Below, one piece after another: positions 29,067-36,489 of a stretch of DNA of 36,489 nucleotides. The notes beneath the pieces are model-generated. The model was not told the origin of the DNA. It made no database searches and saw only the letters and a program-made list of their open reading frames with translations. The position numbers and the translations under genes were made by a program. Source of the stretch: Rickettsiales bacterium (GTDB lineage Bacteria > Pseudomonadota > Alphaproteobacteria > Rickettsiales > UBA1997); assembly GCA_031284025.1 (NCBI GenBank), contig JAITAR010000109.1:1-36489 (forward strand), in the 5' to 3' direction. How positions within the stretch are numbered: position 1 is the first letter of the stretch; each line of letters opens with the position of its first letter.

Positions 29067-31688
29067 GTGGATAATAGGATAGATTTAAATTTGGTGGATA
29101 GGGTTAATGGTTTGGATGAAATCACAGCCATGGAAAAACTCAAAACGTTTGGCTACAACAGGCTACCGTCGTCGAAGAATAAAAATATAATTTTAATCTT
29201 TCTTAAACAATTCTGCGACCCGCTTATATACATATTACTAATTGGTGCATGTTTTTCTATTTTTTTGAAAGAATACTCAGATGGTATATTTATATTTTCG
29301 ATTCTAGCTGCGAATTCGCTGATAGGTTGCCTGCAGGAGTATTTTGCTCAAAAGTCGGTTAATTCACTGAAAAATATGGTTAAATCAAGGGTGGTGGTTA
29401 TTAGAGAGGGAGCTGAGAAGGAAATAGATTCCGAATATCTGGTAGTTGGAGATTTAGTTTTTGTGAAAGGTGGGACAAAAATTCCGGCTGACATAATTCT
29501 TCTGGAGAGTGAAAATTTAGAGGTGAATGAGTCTATGCTGACTGGGGAATCTGATGCCGTCAGAAAAGATGCTGGCTATAGACAGAAGGAAAACTGTCAA
29601 ATTCAGGACAAATTTAATGAAGTTTTTGCTGGAACTATAGTTACCAAGGGAATTTTTAGAGGTGTTGTAAAAGCTACTGGGCTAGATACGGAGATGGGTA
29701 AAATAGCTTCTAAAATTAACCAGGAGACCGGGGTAAAAACTCCTCTGCTGATAAGAATGGGAGAATTTTCCAAATTATTTGCCATTTTCATAGCGGTGGC
29801 TATAGCTGTCATAGCTGCTATAACAATTATGAAAGGGGGAAATGTCAGAGATGTACTTATGATGTCGATTAGTCTGGCAGTGAGTGCTATACCTGAAGCT
29901 CTACCGATAACGATAACTATAGCTTTGGCTATAGGCGTGGTGAAAATGGCAAAAAAGAATATGATAGTAAAAAATCTCTCTGCCGTTGAGGCTCTGGGTT
30001 CCTGCACGATTATAGCCTCCGATAAAACTGGCACTCTAACCCAGAATGAAATGCAGGTTATTGGCATATGGGACCAAAGCAGCAAGGATATCACGTCAAT
30101 TGAAGGTGCTGGGACAAAAATCATAGATAAAAATAACTGTAAAAATTTTTCTATAGAACAATATTTGGTATTATCTAGCGTACTAGCTAACGAGGCTGGG
30201 GAAAATGAGGGTAAATTCTTTGGAGATAGTGTGGATATAGCTTTCCTAAAGTATGTGAAAAGCCAGGGATATGATTTTAGGACAATTTTGAAGGATTTTC
30301 CGAAAAAAAAGATGCTTTACTACACGTCCGAGTCTAAGTACTCTTCAGCTTTCGTTGAAGTTGATGACCAGGCTCTCGTTTTGGTAAAAGGAGCCCCAGA
30401 GATAATTCTCGAAATGTGTCGGGGAGATGATAGGAAAGCTATAGAAATAAAACTGCAGGAATTGTCGGAGAATGGCATGAGAGTACTGGCCGTAGCTCAG
30501 AGAGCTATGGATAGAAAGCCGGATGGCGACTATAGCACCACTGATCTGAAGAACATGAAATTTCTAGCTCTCGTTTCTCTGCTGGATCCACTGCGGGAAG
30601 AGGCTAGGACATCCATTGTAAAGTGCCTGGGGGCTGGCATTGGGATTGTGATGATAACCGGAGATAGTACAAAGACTGCCTATACCATAGCAAAACACCT
30701 AGGTTTCGTCGAAAATGTAAATGAGGTGAGATCCGGCCTTGACATTAGAGAAGTTCTAGTAAAAGGGACTGCTGCAATGGATGAACTGACAAAGAATGCT
30801 AAAGTGTATTCCAGAGTAGAGCCGATACAAAAGTTGGAGATAGTGCGATCGTATATAAGAAATGGAAATTTTGTTGCTGTGACCGGAGATGGCATAAACG
30901 ATGCTCCAGCGCTCAAAAATGCTAACGTTGGCATAGCAATGGGGAAATCTGGCACCGATATAGCCAAGGAAAGTGCTGACGTGATTTTGCTTGACGACAA
31001 TCTTGCCTCCTTAGTAAATGGCATAGAGGAGGGAAGAATAGTCTACAGCAACATAAGGAAACTTATATTTTTCGTTGTCTCTTGCAATATACCGGAGGTT
31101 GTAATATACATATTTGCAGCCCTTCTCAATCTGCCAGCTCCCTTTAGTGCTACCCAATTGCTATGGCTTAATGTTATAACGGAGGGTGTGCAAAATATAT
31201 TTCTCGCCTTTGAAAAAGGAGAGGGGGAAGAAATGGCTAGTCCTCCTAGGAAACCCGAGGAATCTATATTTGATAGTATTATGAAGAGACGGTGTCTTTG
31301 TTCGATAGTTGTGATGAGTTTGCTGTACATTGGATTCTATTACGTTTCCCTAAAAATAATGAATACAGAGCGGACCAAGGCCGTAAGTCTTCTGATGCTG
31401 CTATTTGTTTTTATCCAGAATTTTCAAGTGTTTAATAGCAGATCCGAAACCAAATCAATTTTTAGGCATAGCATCAGAGAAAATAAAAAACTTCTGTTTG
31501 GAGTACTGGTGGTTGCTGCTATCCATCTACTGATTTCAGAAAATGTGGCGGCAGGCAAAATACTTAAAATAGAACCATTGGCGCCCAGAGAAATTCTATT
31601 TGTATTCCTATGTGCGAGTGTGGTTGTATTTGTAAACGAGATAGAAAAAATTCTAAGAAATCTAAAAACCGCAAAAATGCGCAGCTGA
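29067..31688 (+). CDS. P-type Ca2+-transporting ATPase (P2A-like)
   Basis: This is a cation pump of the SERCA/PMR1 type at the inner membrane. GTG 29067 is chosen because AAGGAGG lies five bases upstream; the frame is open to 29025, overlapping the previous gene. The 873-residue protein has the N-terminal cation ATPase domain, TGES in the actuator domain (about 159-162), M4 with SAIPEALP, the phosphorylation motif DKTGTLT (Asp about 319), KGAPE in the nucleotide domain, MITGDS and the hinge GDGINDAPALKNANVGIAMG, then about six C-terminal membrane segments. Calcium ligands of SERCA M5 are kept (SCNIPEV for SNVGEV). M6 reads NVITEG, where SERCA has NLVTDG, so the key Asp is Glu. Ca2+ is the likely ion; Mn2+ or another cation is possible. 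Confidence 0.9.
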   Translation: MDNRIDLNLVDRVNGLDEITAMEKLKTFGYNRLPSSKNKNIILIFLKQFCDPLIYILLIGACFSIFLKEYSDGIFIFSILAANSLIGCLQEYFAQKSVNSLKNMVKSRVVVIREGAEKEIDSEYLVVGDLVFVKGGTKIPADIILLESENLEVNESMLTGESDAVRKDAGYRQKENCQIQDKFNEVFAGTIVTKGIFRGVVKATGLDTEMGKIASKINQETGVKTPLLIRMGEFSKLFAIFIAVAIAVIAAITIMKGGNVRDVLMMSISLAVSAIPEALPITITIALAIGVVKMAKKNMIVKNLSAVEALGSCTIIASDKTGTLTQNEMQVIGIWDQSSKDITSIEGAGTKIIDKNNCKNFSIEQYLVLSSVLANEAGENEGKFFGDSVDIAFLKYVKSQGYDFRTILKDFPKKKMLYYTSESKYSSAFVEVDDQALVLVKGAPEIILEMCRGDDRKAIEIKLQELSENGMRVLAVAQRAMDRKPDGDYSTTDLKNMKFLALVSLLDPLREEARTSIVKCLGAGIGIVMITGDSTKTAYTIAKHLGFVENVNEVRSGLDIREVLVKGTAAMDELTKNAKVYSRVEPIQKLEIVRSYIRNGNFVAVTGDGINDAPALKNANVGIAMGKSGTDIAKESADVILLDDNLASLVNGIEEGRIVYSNIRKLIFFVVSCNIPEVVIYIFAALLNLPAPFSATQLLWLNVITEGVQNIFLAFEKGEGEEMASPPRKPEESIFDSIMKRRCLCSIVVMSLLYIGFYYVSLKIMNTERTKAVSLLMLLFVFIQNFQVFNSRSETKSIFRHSIRENKKLLFGVLVVAAIHLLISENVAAGKILKIEPLAPREILFVFLCASVVVFVNEIEKILRNLKTAKMRS

Positions 31689-31763
31689 ACTGAATATTTT
31701 GCTTTAAAAGTCCTAGAAAAATTTTCCCATACAACTTATTTTAATAACGGTTTAGTAGAAGTT

Positions 31764-31853
31764 TATTCGAGTAATTTCGAATATATTGCATGTAAGTTCC
31801 TTATAAGACAGATTTTTTGGACTATTTAGCTATACAAACTAAAAATTGTATAG
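31764..31853. repeat. Two inverted repeats in the gap after the Ca2+-ATPase gene
   Basis: TATTCGA (31764-31770) pairs with TCGAATA (31777-31783), and CTATACAA (31830-31837) with TTGTATAG (31846-31853). Both are perfect, with loops of 6 and 8 bases. They may be operators or RNA hairpins. No gene is visible in 31689-31949. Confidence 0.35.
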
Positions 31854-31903
31854 TATTGCAAATTACACTTTTTAGTTTAGACTGCGGGTGCCTCCTTTAT
31901 AAA

Positions 31904-31935
31904 GGGCCATCCTGGTGGGGATGGCCCCATTTCTT
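31904..31935. terminator. Strong GC-rich hairpin, likely bidirectional terminator
   Basis: GGGCCATCC (31904-31912) and GGATGGCCC (31919-31927) form a perfect 9-bp GC-rich stem with a 6-base loop, exceptional in this AT-rich setting. It lies 23 nt beyond the lpxI stop on the minus strand, where it is followed by TTTATAAA. On the plus strand it is followed by CATTTCTTT and could end the ATPase transcript 215 nt after its stop. Confidence 0.7.
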
Positions 31936-31949
31936 TGGCAATGATGGTA

Positions 31950-32768
31950 TTAGGCCTCCAGGCCGTAGATGAAAATACCGAAATTCGTAGCTTTTTCTAT
32001 GACTCTATCTTTTGCTATTACCAGACAGTTTTTATAATCTATGGCTATTCCTGCGAAGCCGGAGCGGTGTAGTTGCTCTATGGTATCGGGTCCTATCGCT
32101 GGAAGATCCATTTTTCTGGTTTGTTTTGTTTTTTTAATTTTTACTAGCACAGGTTTGTTGCCACTGCTATACTTTAGGCCATTTACTCTTTCTATTAGAC
32201 TTGCCGTACCCTCAACACACTCGATGCCCAGAACAATTTTTTGCTGCACGGCCACCGTTTGTCCCACATCAAAGTCGCTCAATTCTTCTAGGAGATTTTT
32301 ACCTATATTTATATCTTCTAGGTAACTGCGGCTACATTTTATTTTTCCATTGAATCCGGCTTCAAGTTTCAGATTATTTAGTATTGAATCCACCTCTAGA
32401 ATCTGAAAGTCATGTTTTCTGAAGAAGTCGGCAACAATTTCCAATACGGAATTATCACCGAGTAATTTGTTTTTAAGGATATTTTTTATCAGAGACAATC
32501 CGCCCAAATCAACCTTTAAAAAACTAAAAGCTGGTTTTCTCACACCGCCGGCGAACACTAGATCGCCAACGTCATTCTTTCTAAAAAAACTTATCGCTTC
32601 GCCGACACAGCCAATATCCACCTCTATAAAACTAACATCTGAGTAGTTCATGGCATTGGCAAAGGGTTTTATGAGTACACAAAACAGCTCGATTTTCGAG
32701 TTTTTGCAGTATTCGACTAATGCAGAGGGGAGTTCCCCGGAACCAGCTATAAGACCAAGCTTTTTCAT
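31950..32768 (-). CDS. lpxI: UDP-2,3-diacylglucosamine pyrophosphatase LpxI
   Basis: LpxI hydrolyses UDP-2,3-diacylglucosamine to lipid X, the fourth step of lipid A synthesis; it replaces LpxH in alphaproteobacteria and some other groups. The 272-residue protein shows the family pattern: KKLGLIAGSGELPSALVEYC at the N-terminus, DLVFAGGVRKPAFSFLKVDL, LLGDNSVLEIVADFFRKHDF (the LxGDDxLL region), and a C-terminal catalytic part with KTKQTRKMDLPAIGPDTIEQLHRSGFAGIAID. Its length is normal. ATG 32768 is one base after the lpxA stop, so the two are translationally linked, as in many alphaproteobacterial lpxD-fabZ-lpxA-lpxI-lpxB clusters. lpxB does not follow; a terminator does. Confidence 0.94.
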   Translation of the reverse strand: MKKLGLIAGSGELPSALVEYCKNSKIELFCVLIKPFANAMNYSDVSFIEVDIGCVGEAISFFRKNDVGDLVFAGGVRKPAFSFLKVDLGGLSLIKNILKNKLLGDNSVLEIVADFFRKHDFQILEVDSILNNLKLEAGFNGKIKCSRSYLEDINIGKNLLEELSDFDVGQTVAVQQKIVLGIECVEGTASLIERVNGLKYSSGNKPVLVKIKKTKQTRKMDLPAIGPDTIEQLHRSGFAGIAIDYKNCLVIAKDRVIEKATNFGIFIYGLEA

Positions 32769-32769
32769 A

Positions 32770-33642
32770 TCATTTTAGTCCAGATATAATATACCTATCT
32801 GATTTTTTTGATAGAAATTCTATAACTTCGCAGACAACTCTAGAATTTTCGTACCTGTCTCGAAGATCTTCAACAACTCCGCGCATATCGCCGCTGGAAG
32901 ATTGAAACACATCTCTGTAAAAATTTCGCAATTCATTTATGTCTTTTCTGGAAAAATTTCTTCGTTTCAAACCTATAATATTAACTCCCTCAAGGTTAGT
33001 GGTTCTAGCCTCGGCAACGACTCCATAGGGCACCACATCTCCCGCAACGGCTGTCATACCTCCTATCATTGCATGCCTGCCGATGCGAACCTTTTGATGT
33101 ACCGCAGACAGACCTCCGATGACGGTGTAGTCGCCTATGCGCACATGACCACCCAAAGCAACGTTATTGGCCAACACGCAATTGTTTCCTAGAACACAGT
33201 CGTGGGCGATGTGAACGTTGATCATTAGTAGGTTGTTGTTTCCAATTTCGGTCACCATCATGTCGCCCTTTGTACCAGGGTGTATTGTGCAATGCTCCCT
33301 TATTCTATTATTGTTACCTATTCTGATGGATGACTCCTCCCCCTCGTATTTTAAATCCTGTGGCTCCTGTCCTATAACTGCAAACGAAAATATCCTATTT
33401 CCTCTCCCCATAACCACATGTCCATCCACAATAACATGGGGCTTTAGTTCGCAGCCATTACCTATGGTTACATGTGGTCCTACCACACAATAGGGACCAA
33501 TTTTAACATTGTCACCTATCCTTGCGTTTATATCAACTATCGCTGTTGGATGAATCTGACTGTTACTTCCAATGCGGCCGTAATTCCTAAAAACACTAGC
33601 GTTGTCCTGCCTATTTTCGAAAATACCCTGTTGTTTATACAT
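32770..33642 (-). CDS. lpxA: UDP-GlcNAc O-acyltransferase LpxA
   Basis: LpxA adds a 3-hydroxyacyl chain to UDP-GlcNAc, the first step of lipid A synthesis. From ATG 33642 it has 290 residues. It has a left-handed beta-helix of hexapeptide repeats (IHPTAIVDINARIGDNVKIG onward), FAVIGQEPQDLKYEGE, REHCTIHPGTKGD, NNLLMINVHIAHDCVLG with the catalytic His, and GLKRRNFSRKDINELRNFYRD, the C-terminal helical signature. About 27 residues precede the helix, more than in E. coli LpxA (262 aa). A TTG at 33702 would add another 20 residues, and is less likely than the ATG. lpxI follows directly; lpxD and fabZ are not adjacent. It draws on the UDP-GlcNAc pool made by GlmU. Confidence 0.95.
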   Translation of the reverse strand: MYKQQGIFENRQDNASVFRNYGRIGSNSQIHPTAIVDINARIGDNVKIGPYCVVGPHVTIGNGCELKPHVIVDGHVVMGRGNRIFSFAVIGQEPQDLKYEGEESSIRIGNNNRIREHCTIHPGTKGDMMVTEIGNNNLLMINVHIAHDCVLGNNCVLANNVALGGHVRIGDYTVIGGLSAVHQKVRIGRHAMIGGMTAVAGDVVPYGVVAEARTTNLEGVNIIGLKRRNFSRKDINELRNFYRDVFQSSSGDMRGVVEDLRDRYENSRVVCEVIEFLSKKSDRYIISGLK

Positions 33643-33876
33643 AAAGCAAATGTATCCAAGTAAAACTTGCTTATAGTGTAATACAATGTTAAATATAATC
33701 AAATCATTTTTTATTACAAAATATTACATTAAATCGATAAATTTCGGAGAATACAAATTTCAAGAATTCAATTCCCGGTATCGGAATTCCGGGGAAAAAC
33801 TTTATGGAGCAAACACGCAGAATACGTGAGCATTCAAGAGATTCTACCTGTTTGTCTTGTGACGAAGAAATTAATT

Positions 33877-36489
33877 CTAGAAACTATAGTTTATACCAAA
33901 GTCGGCTACGGTTGATTTGTATTTGCTAGAAAATTGGTAATCAACTCTCAGGCTAAGGAGTAGACTTCTAGTCAGTTTATAGCTGAAACCCGTAGCTAGA
34001 AGGCCAAATAGTCTATCAACTTCTGTACCGATGCTTTTGAATTTATGATTTTGATAGTTTGCAAAACTAGCCGAAACCTCTGGTCTACTAAACGATAGCA
34101 GATATCTGGCTCCTAGTCCGACAAACGGTCTGAACTTGGTAAAATTCAGAGTTAGATCTAAATTAAAATCACTAGCAGTCAAATGATAACTGTTCTTATC
34201 TACCATCAAATTCAGTATTTCTCCATTTTTTTCCACAAATTCATCGTTAGTTAGCCAGAGAAGGTGTACTGCCACTGATGGAGTTACTGTCAGATAGTTT
34301 TTAACTATTAGTTTTTTTTCTATGGCTGTAGACATGCCAAATACATTGGTGGAAAAATCAGATTTCGCAATTGCATCTAATTTTTCTATACTTCTATCTA
34401 CTGCATAGTTATTTTTCCTATAGGATAGATCAAAAGCTATATTAAACTTACTAGCGGTATTAATTTCCAGCTGAAAAGCTATAGTTTTTTCTAAGATATG
34501 AGCTTTGCTGCCCTGATTTTCTCCGAAAGAATGGCTATCTAAGGTTCCACGAAATCCAACATTAATACTTCCGAACTGTTTAACAGCTTTTATTGAACCA
34601 CCCATGACATTATCTGCCATTCCATTGGCCAGTCTATTACCTATAAAATGTGGCTCTAGAACTATGGTATTCAAAGGAATATTTTCACTAATTTTTTCTC
34701 TGCGGCTGGAGAGTAGACTGTGAGTTATAGCGTCAGCTATAAATTTGGCGGACATTTGAGTCAGCGCTGTTTTTATATCATCATGGCTGCTGAATTTCTC
34801 AATGCGATTTAGTAAATCATCTATATTTTCATCATCTGGATTAGCTATTTTGATATCTGTCAGCACATTGTCAACACCCTTTTGATTTTCGTCCAGATAA
34901 TTTATAAAAGAAAATAAATTCATCTCTTCTAAATTATCCTCTATGATACTTTTTCTCGTAACGGTTATTGTGTAGATTTTTTTATCCAGAGAAAAGCCTC
35001 CTTTGATTTTCAGATTTTTTTGAGATTTTACTAGCTTGATATTTGCACCCTTGCCGATGACAATGGGGCTATCCGATACTAGAATGTCATAGCTTTTTCC
35101 CTCACCGTAGGTTCCCCGGGCAGCAACTATATCCAGAACAGTTCCCTGCTCCAGGATTATCTTTTTCGCTGTAATTTTATCACATTTATCTGGAAGTATC
35201 TCAAATCTGACTGTGCCAGAATTTGTGAAGTTAACCAGATCAATCTTAGTAGCTTCTGCACCAATTAGACTTAAATTTCCTCTGTTGACCAGGTTGACGT
35301 TTCTTATGGAACCGCCCTTTTCCAGCCTGAACCATCCTCCTGTGCCCTCTATGGTTACAATGCCATCACAATAATTTATTGTGTTAGGACGACCGTCATC
35401 GTCAAAATTATTTTCTACCTTCCCTTCTATAACATCGAAAACATTAACATTACCTCTTTCTAATTTAAAATTTAGCCGTGCACCATTTTCCATGTAGAAA
35501 GCATTTTGTCTACTTCCATCAATTGATCTATTCCCCCTGAATTCAGTCGATCTGTTTTGATCATTTTGTACTATAGTTACAATGGCAAGTTTTTGATTAA
35601 TTAACCCCCCTCCTATAACCATAGCTCCACTAATTATTGGATGGTTGTTCATTGAAGAGTTGTTTTCACTGACACTATCAATATTATTAACCAAACTAAG
35701 ACCTTTTTCAAAAATTACGTTTACATTACCGTAAACACAGATTGCGCTACCTTCATGTGCCCGATTGTCTTCAAATGTGGCCCATTCTTTAAATTTAGCA
35801 GTTAATCCTTGATTAACTTCATCGCACGCCATATAAATGGCTCCTCCGAAAGGTGAGATATTTTTAATAAAAATTGCCTCTTTTTCAAAAGTTAGTGATG
35901 ATTTTTTGAAAATAAATATGGCTCCTCCACCTCCCTCATCTGCCATAACCCACTTGCCAGGTTTTCTATTAGCATCGAATCTAGCTATTTTGTTATCCCT
36001 GAAGGTAACCTTTTTTTCAAAGGTCAATGATTTTTGATTTCCATCACCATAACTATATCCAGTAAAGCAAATAGCTCCCCCATGCCTAAGGGAGCTATTA
36101 CCTTCAAAGTTTGTCTCCTCTGCGCCAAAAATTAAATCCATGTTCTCGATGAAGATGGCACCACCACCATGACCTTTGCCGGCTTCACTGTTATTCCAAC
36201 TGAAGGTGGTAACTTTACCCCTGAAGGCTAGAACTCTATCTCCACTAGCATAGATCGCTCCTCCACTGAATACGCTATTGTTTTTTTCGAATTTGACATC
36301 TTCTAGTGTAATGTTTGTTCGTTCAGATGAGAAATTGATAGCTCCCCCACCTCTCCTCATATCATAAATTATATTATCATCAACAATTACGTTATTGCCA
36401 TTCATGAAACGTAAATTTTTCAAGGTAACATCATAAACTTTCTCGCTGCTATTATCGATCCTTGCGAATTGGAAAAGACCTATGTTTTG
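33877..36489 (-). CDS. Pmp-like autotransporter, C-terminal part (runs off right edge)
   Basis: The frame is open from the right edge to the stop at 33877 (870 codons), so the signal peptide lies outside; a TTG at 36423 is not a credible start, because the reading continues through 22 further codons. The passenger has GGGAINF, GGAIYAS, GGGAIFIEN, GGAICFT, GGGGAIFIF, GGAIYMA and FxxN motifs (FEKN, FEGN, FRDN, FIKN, FEDN, FRGN), the Chlamydia-Pmp signature. A middle region of beta strands (for example VTIEGTGGWFRLEKGGSIRN) follows. A linker resembles the other family members, and the C-terminal barrel of about 270 residues ends in FGINYSF with the terminal Phe expected of outer-membrane proteins. 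Its first visible residues (YDVTLKNLRFMNGN) resemble about residues 96-112 of the left-edge paralogue, so little more than 100 residues are probably missing. Confidence 0.85.
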   Translation of the reverse strand, partial: QNIGLFQFARIDNSSEKVYDVTLKNLRFMNGNNVIVDDNIIYDMRRGGGAINFSSERTNITLEDVKFEKNNSVFSGGAIYASGDRVLAFRGKVTTFSWNNSEAGKGHGGGAIFIENMDLIFGAEETNFEGNSSLRHGGAICFTGYSYGDGNQKSLTFEKKVTFRDNKIARFDANRKPGKWVMADEGGGGAIFIFKKSSLTFEKEAIFIKNISPFGGAIYMACDEVNQGLTAKFKEWATFEDNRAHEGSAICVYGNVNVIFEKGLSLVNNIDSVSENNSSMNNHPIISGAMVIGGGLINQKLAIVTIVQNDQNRSTEFRGNRSIDGSRQNAFYMENGARLNFKLERGNVNVFDVIEGKVENNFDDDGRPNTINYCDGIVTIEGTGGWFRLEKGGSIRNVNLVNRGNLSLIGAEATKIDLVNFTNSGTVRFEILPDKCDKITAKKIILEQGTVLDIVAARGTYGEGKSYDILVSDSPIVIGKGANIKLVKSQKNLKIKGGFSLDKKIYTITVTRKSIIEDNLEEMNLFSFINYLDENQKGVDNVLTDIKIANPDDENIDDLLNRIEKFSSHDDIKTALTQMSAKFIADAITHSLLSSRREKISENIPLNTIVLEPHFIGNRLANGMADNVMGGSIKAVKQFGSINVGFRGTLDSHSFGENQGSKAHILEKTIAFQLEINTASKFNIAFDLSYRKNNYAVDRSIEKLDAIAKSDFSTNVFGMSTAIEKKLIVKNYLTVTPSVAVHLLWLTNDEFVEKNGEILNLMVDKNSYHLTASDFNLDLTLNFTKFRPFVGLGARYLLSFSRPEVSASFANYQNHKFKSIGTEVDRLFGLLATGFSYKLTRSLLLSLRVDYQFSSKYKSTVADFGINYSF

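Overview
The window is AT-rich chromosomal DNA of a Gram-negative bacterium, most likely a host-associated member of the Alphaproteobacteria (Rickettsiales- or Holosporales-like, or one of the reduced gut lineages). The evidence is an alphaproteobacterial-looking MreB, lipid A genes lpxA and lpxI side by side, chromosomal ParABS, large Pmp-type surface autotransporters, a Surface_Ag_2-like barrel protein, and frequent TTG or GTG starts. This placement rests on remembered motif similarity, not on a phylogeny.

Layout. 1-3175 (minus): two tandem autotransporters with Chlamydia-Pmp-style GGAI and FxxN repeats, the first cut by the left edge. 3455-5211: a strong promoter, a structured leader and rho. 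5230-7171 (minus): mreB-mreC. 7626-8940: an HU-type protein, a terminator and lgt. 9151-10059: a divergent adenosine-deaminase-like enzyme, convergent with gltX. 10056-14665 (minus): ileS-gltX; IleS carries an inserted GNAT acetyltransferase domain and has no C-terminal extension. 14880-17093 (minus): a Stealth-family sugar phosphotransferase followed by mraY. 17374-21068: ftsW, a membrane-anchored NlpC/P60 peptidase and a beta-barrel protein. 21153-22485 (minus): a small acidic protein and ruvB. 22684-26388 (minus): a compact parA-parB-(MurD-like)-tmk operon with parS in the parA leader. 26536-27882 (minus): glmU. 27956-31688: a membrane-anchored protein with a glutamate tract of more than 110 residues, then a P-type Ca2+-ATPase. 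31950-33642 (minus): lpxA-lpxI. 33877 to the right edge (minus): a third Pmp-like autotransporter lacking its N-terminus in the window.

Common theme. Most genes serve the envelope: peptidoglycan precursors and polymerisation (glmU, mraY, ftsW, mreBC, the degenerate MurD homologue), its hydrolysis (NlpC/P60), lipid A (lpxA, lpxI), lipoproteins (lgt), surface glycan (Stealth) and surface proteins (three autotransporters and one OMP). The rest are core information genes (rho, gltX, ileS, ruvB, tmk, parAB, HU). I saw no rRNA, tRNA, CRISPR array, transposase or phage gene.

The most unusual items are the IleS-GNAT chimera, a MurD homologue that has lost its ATP-ligase motifs inside the parAB operon, the Pmp-like autotransporters in an apparently non-chlamydial genome, and the poly-glutamate protein.
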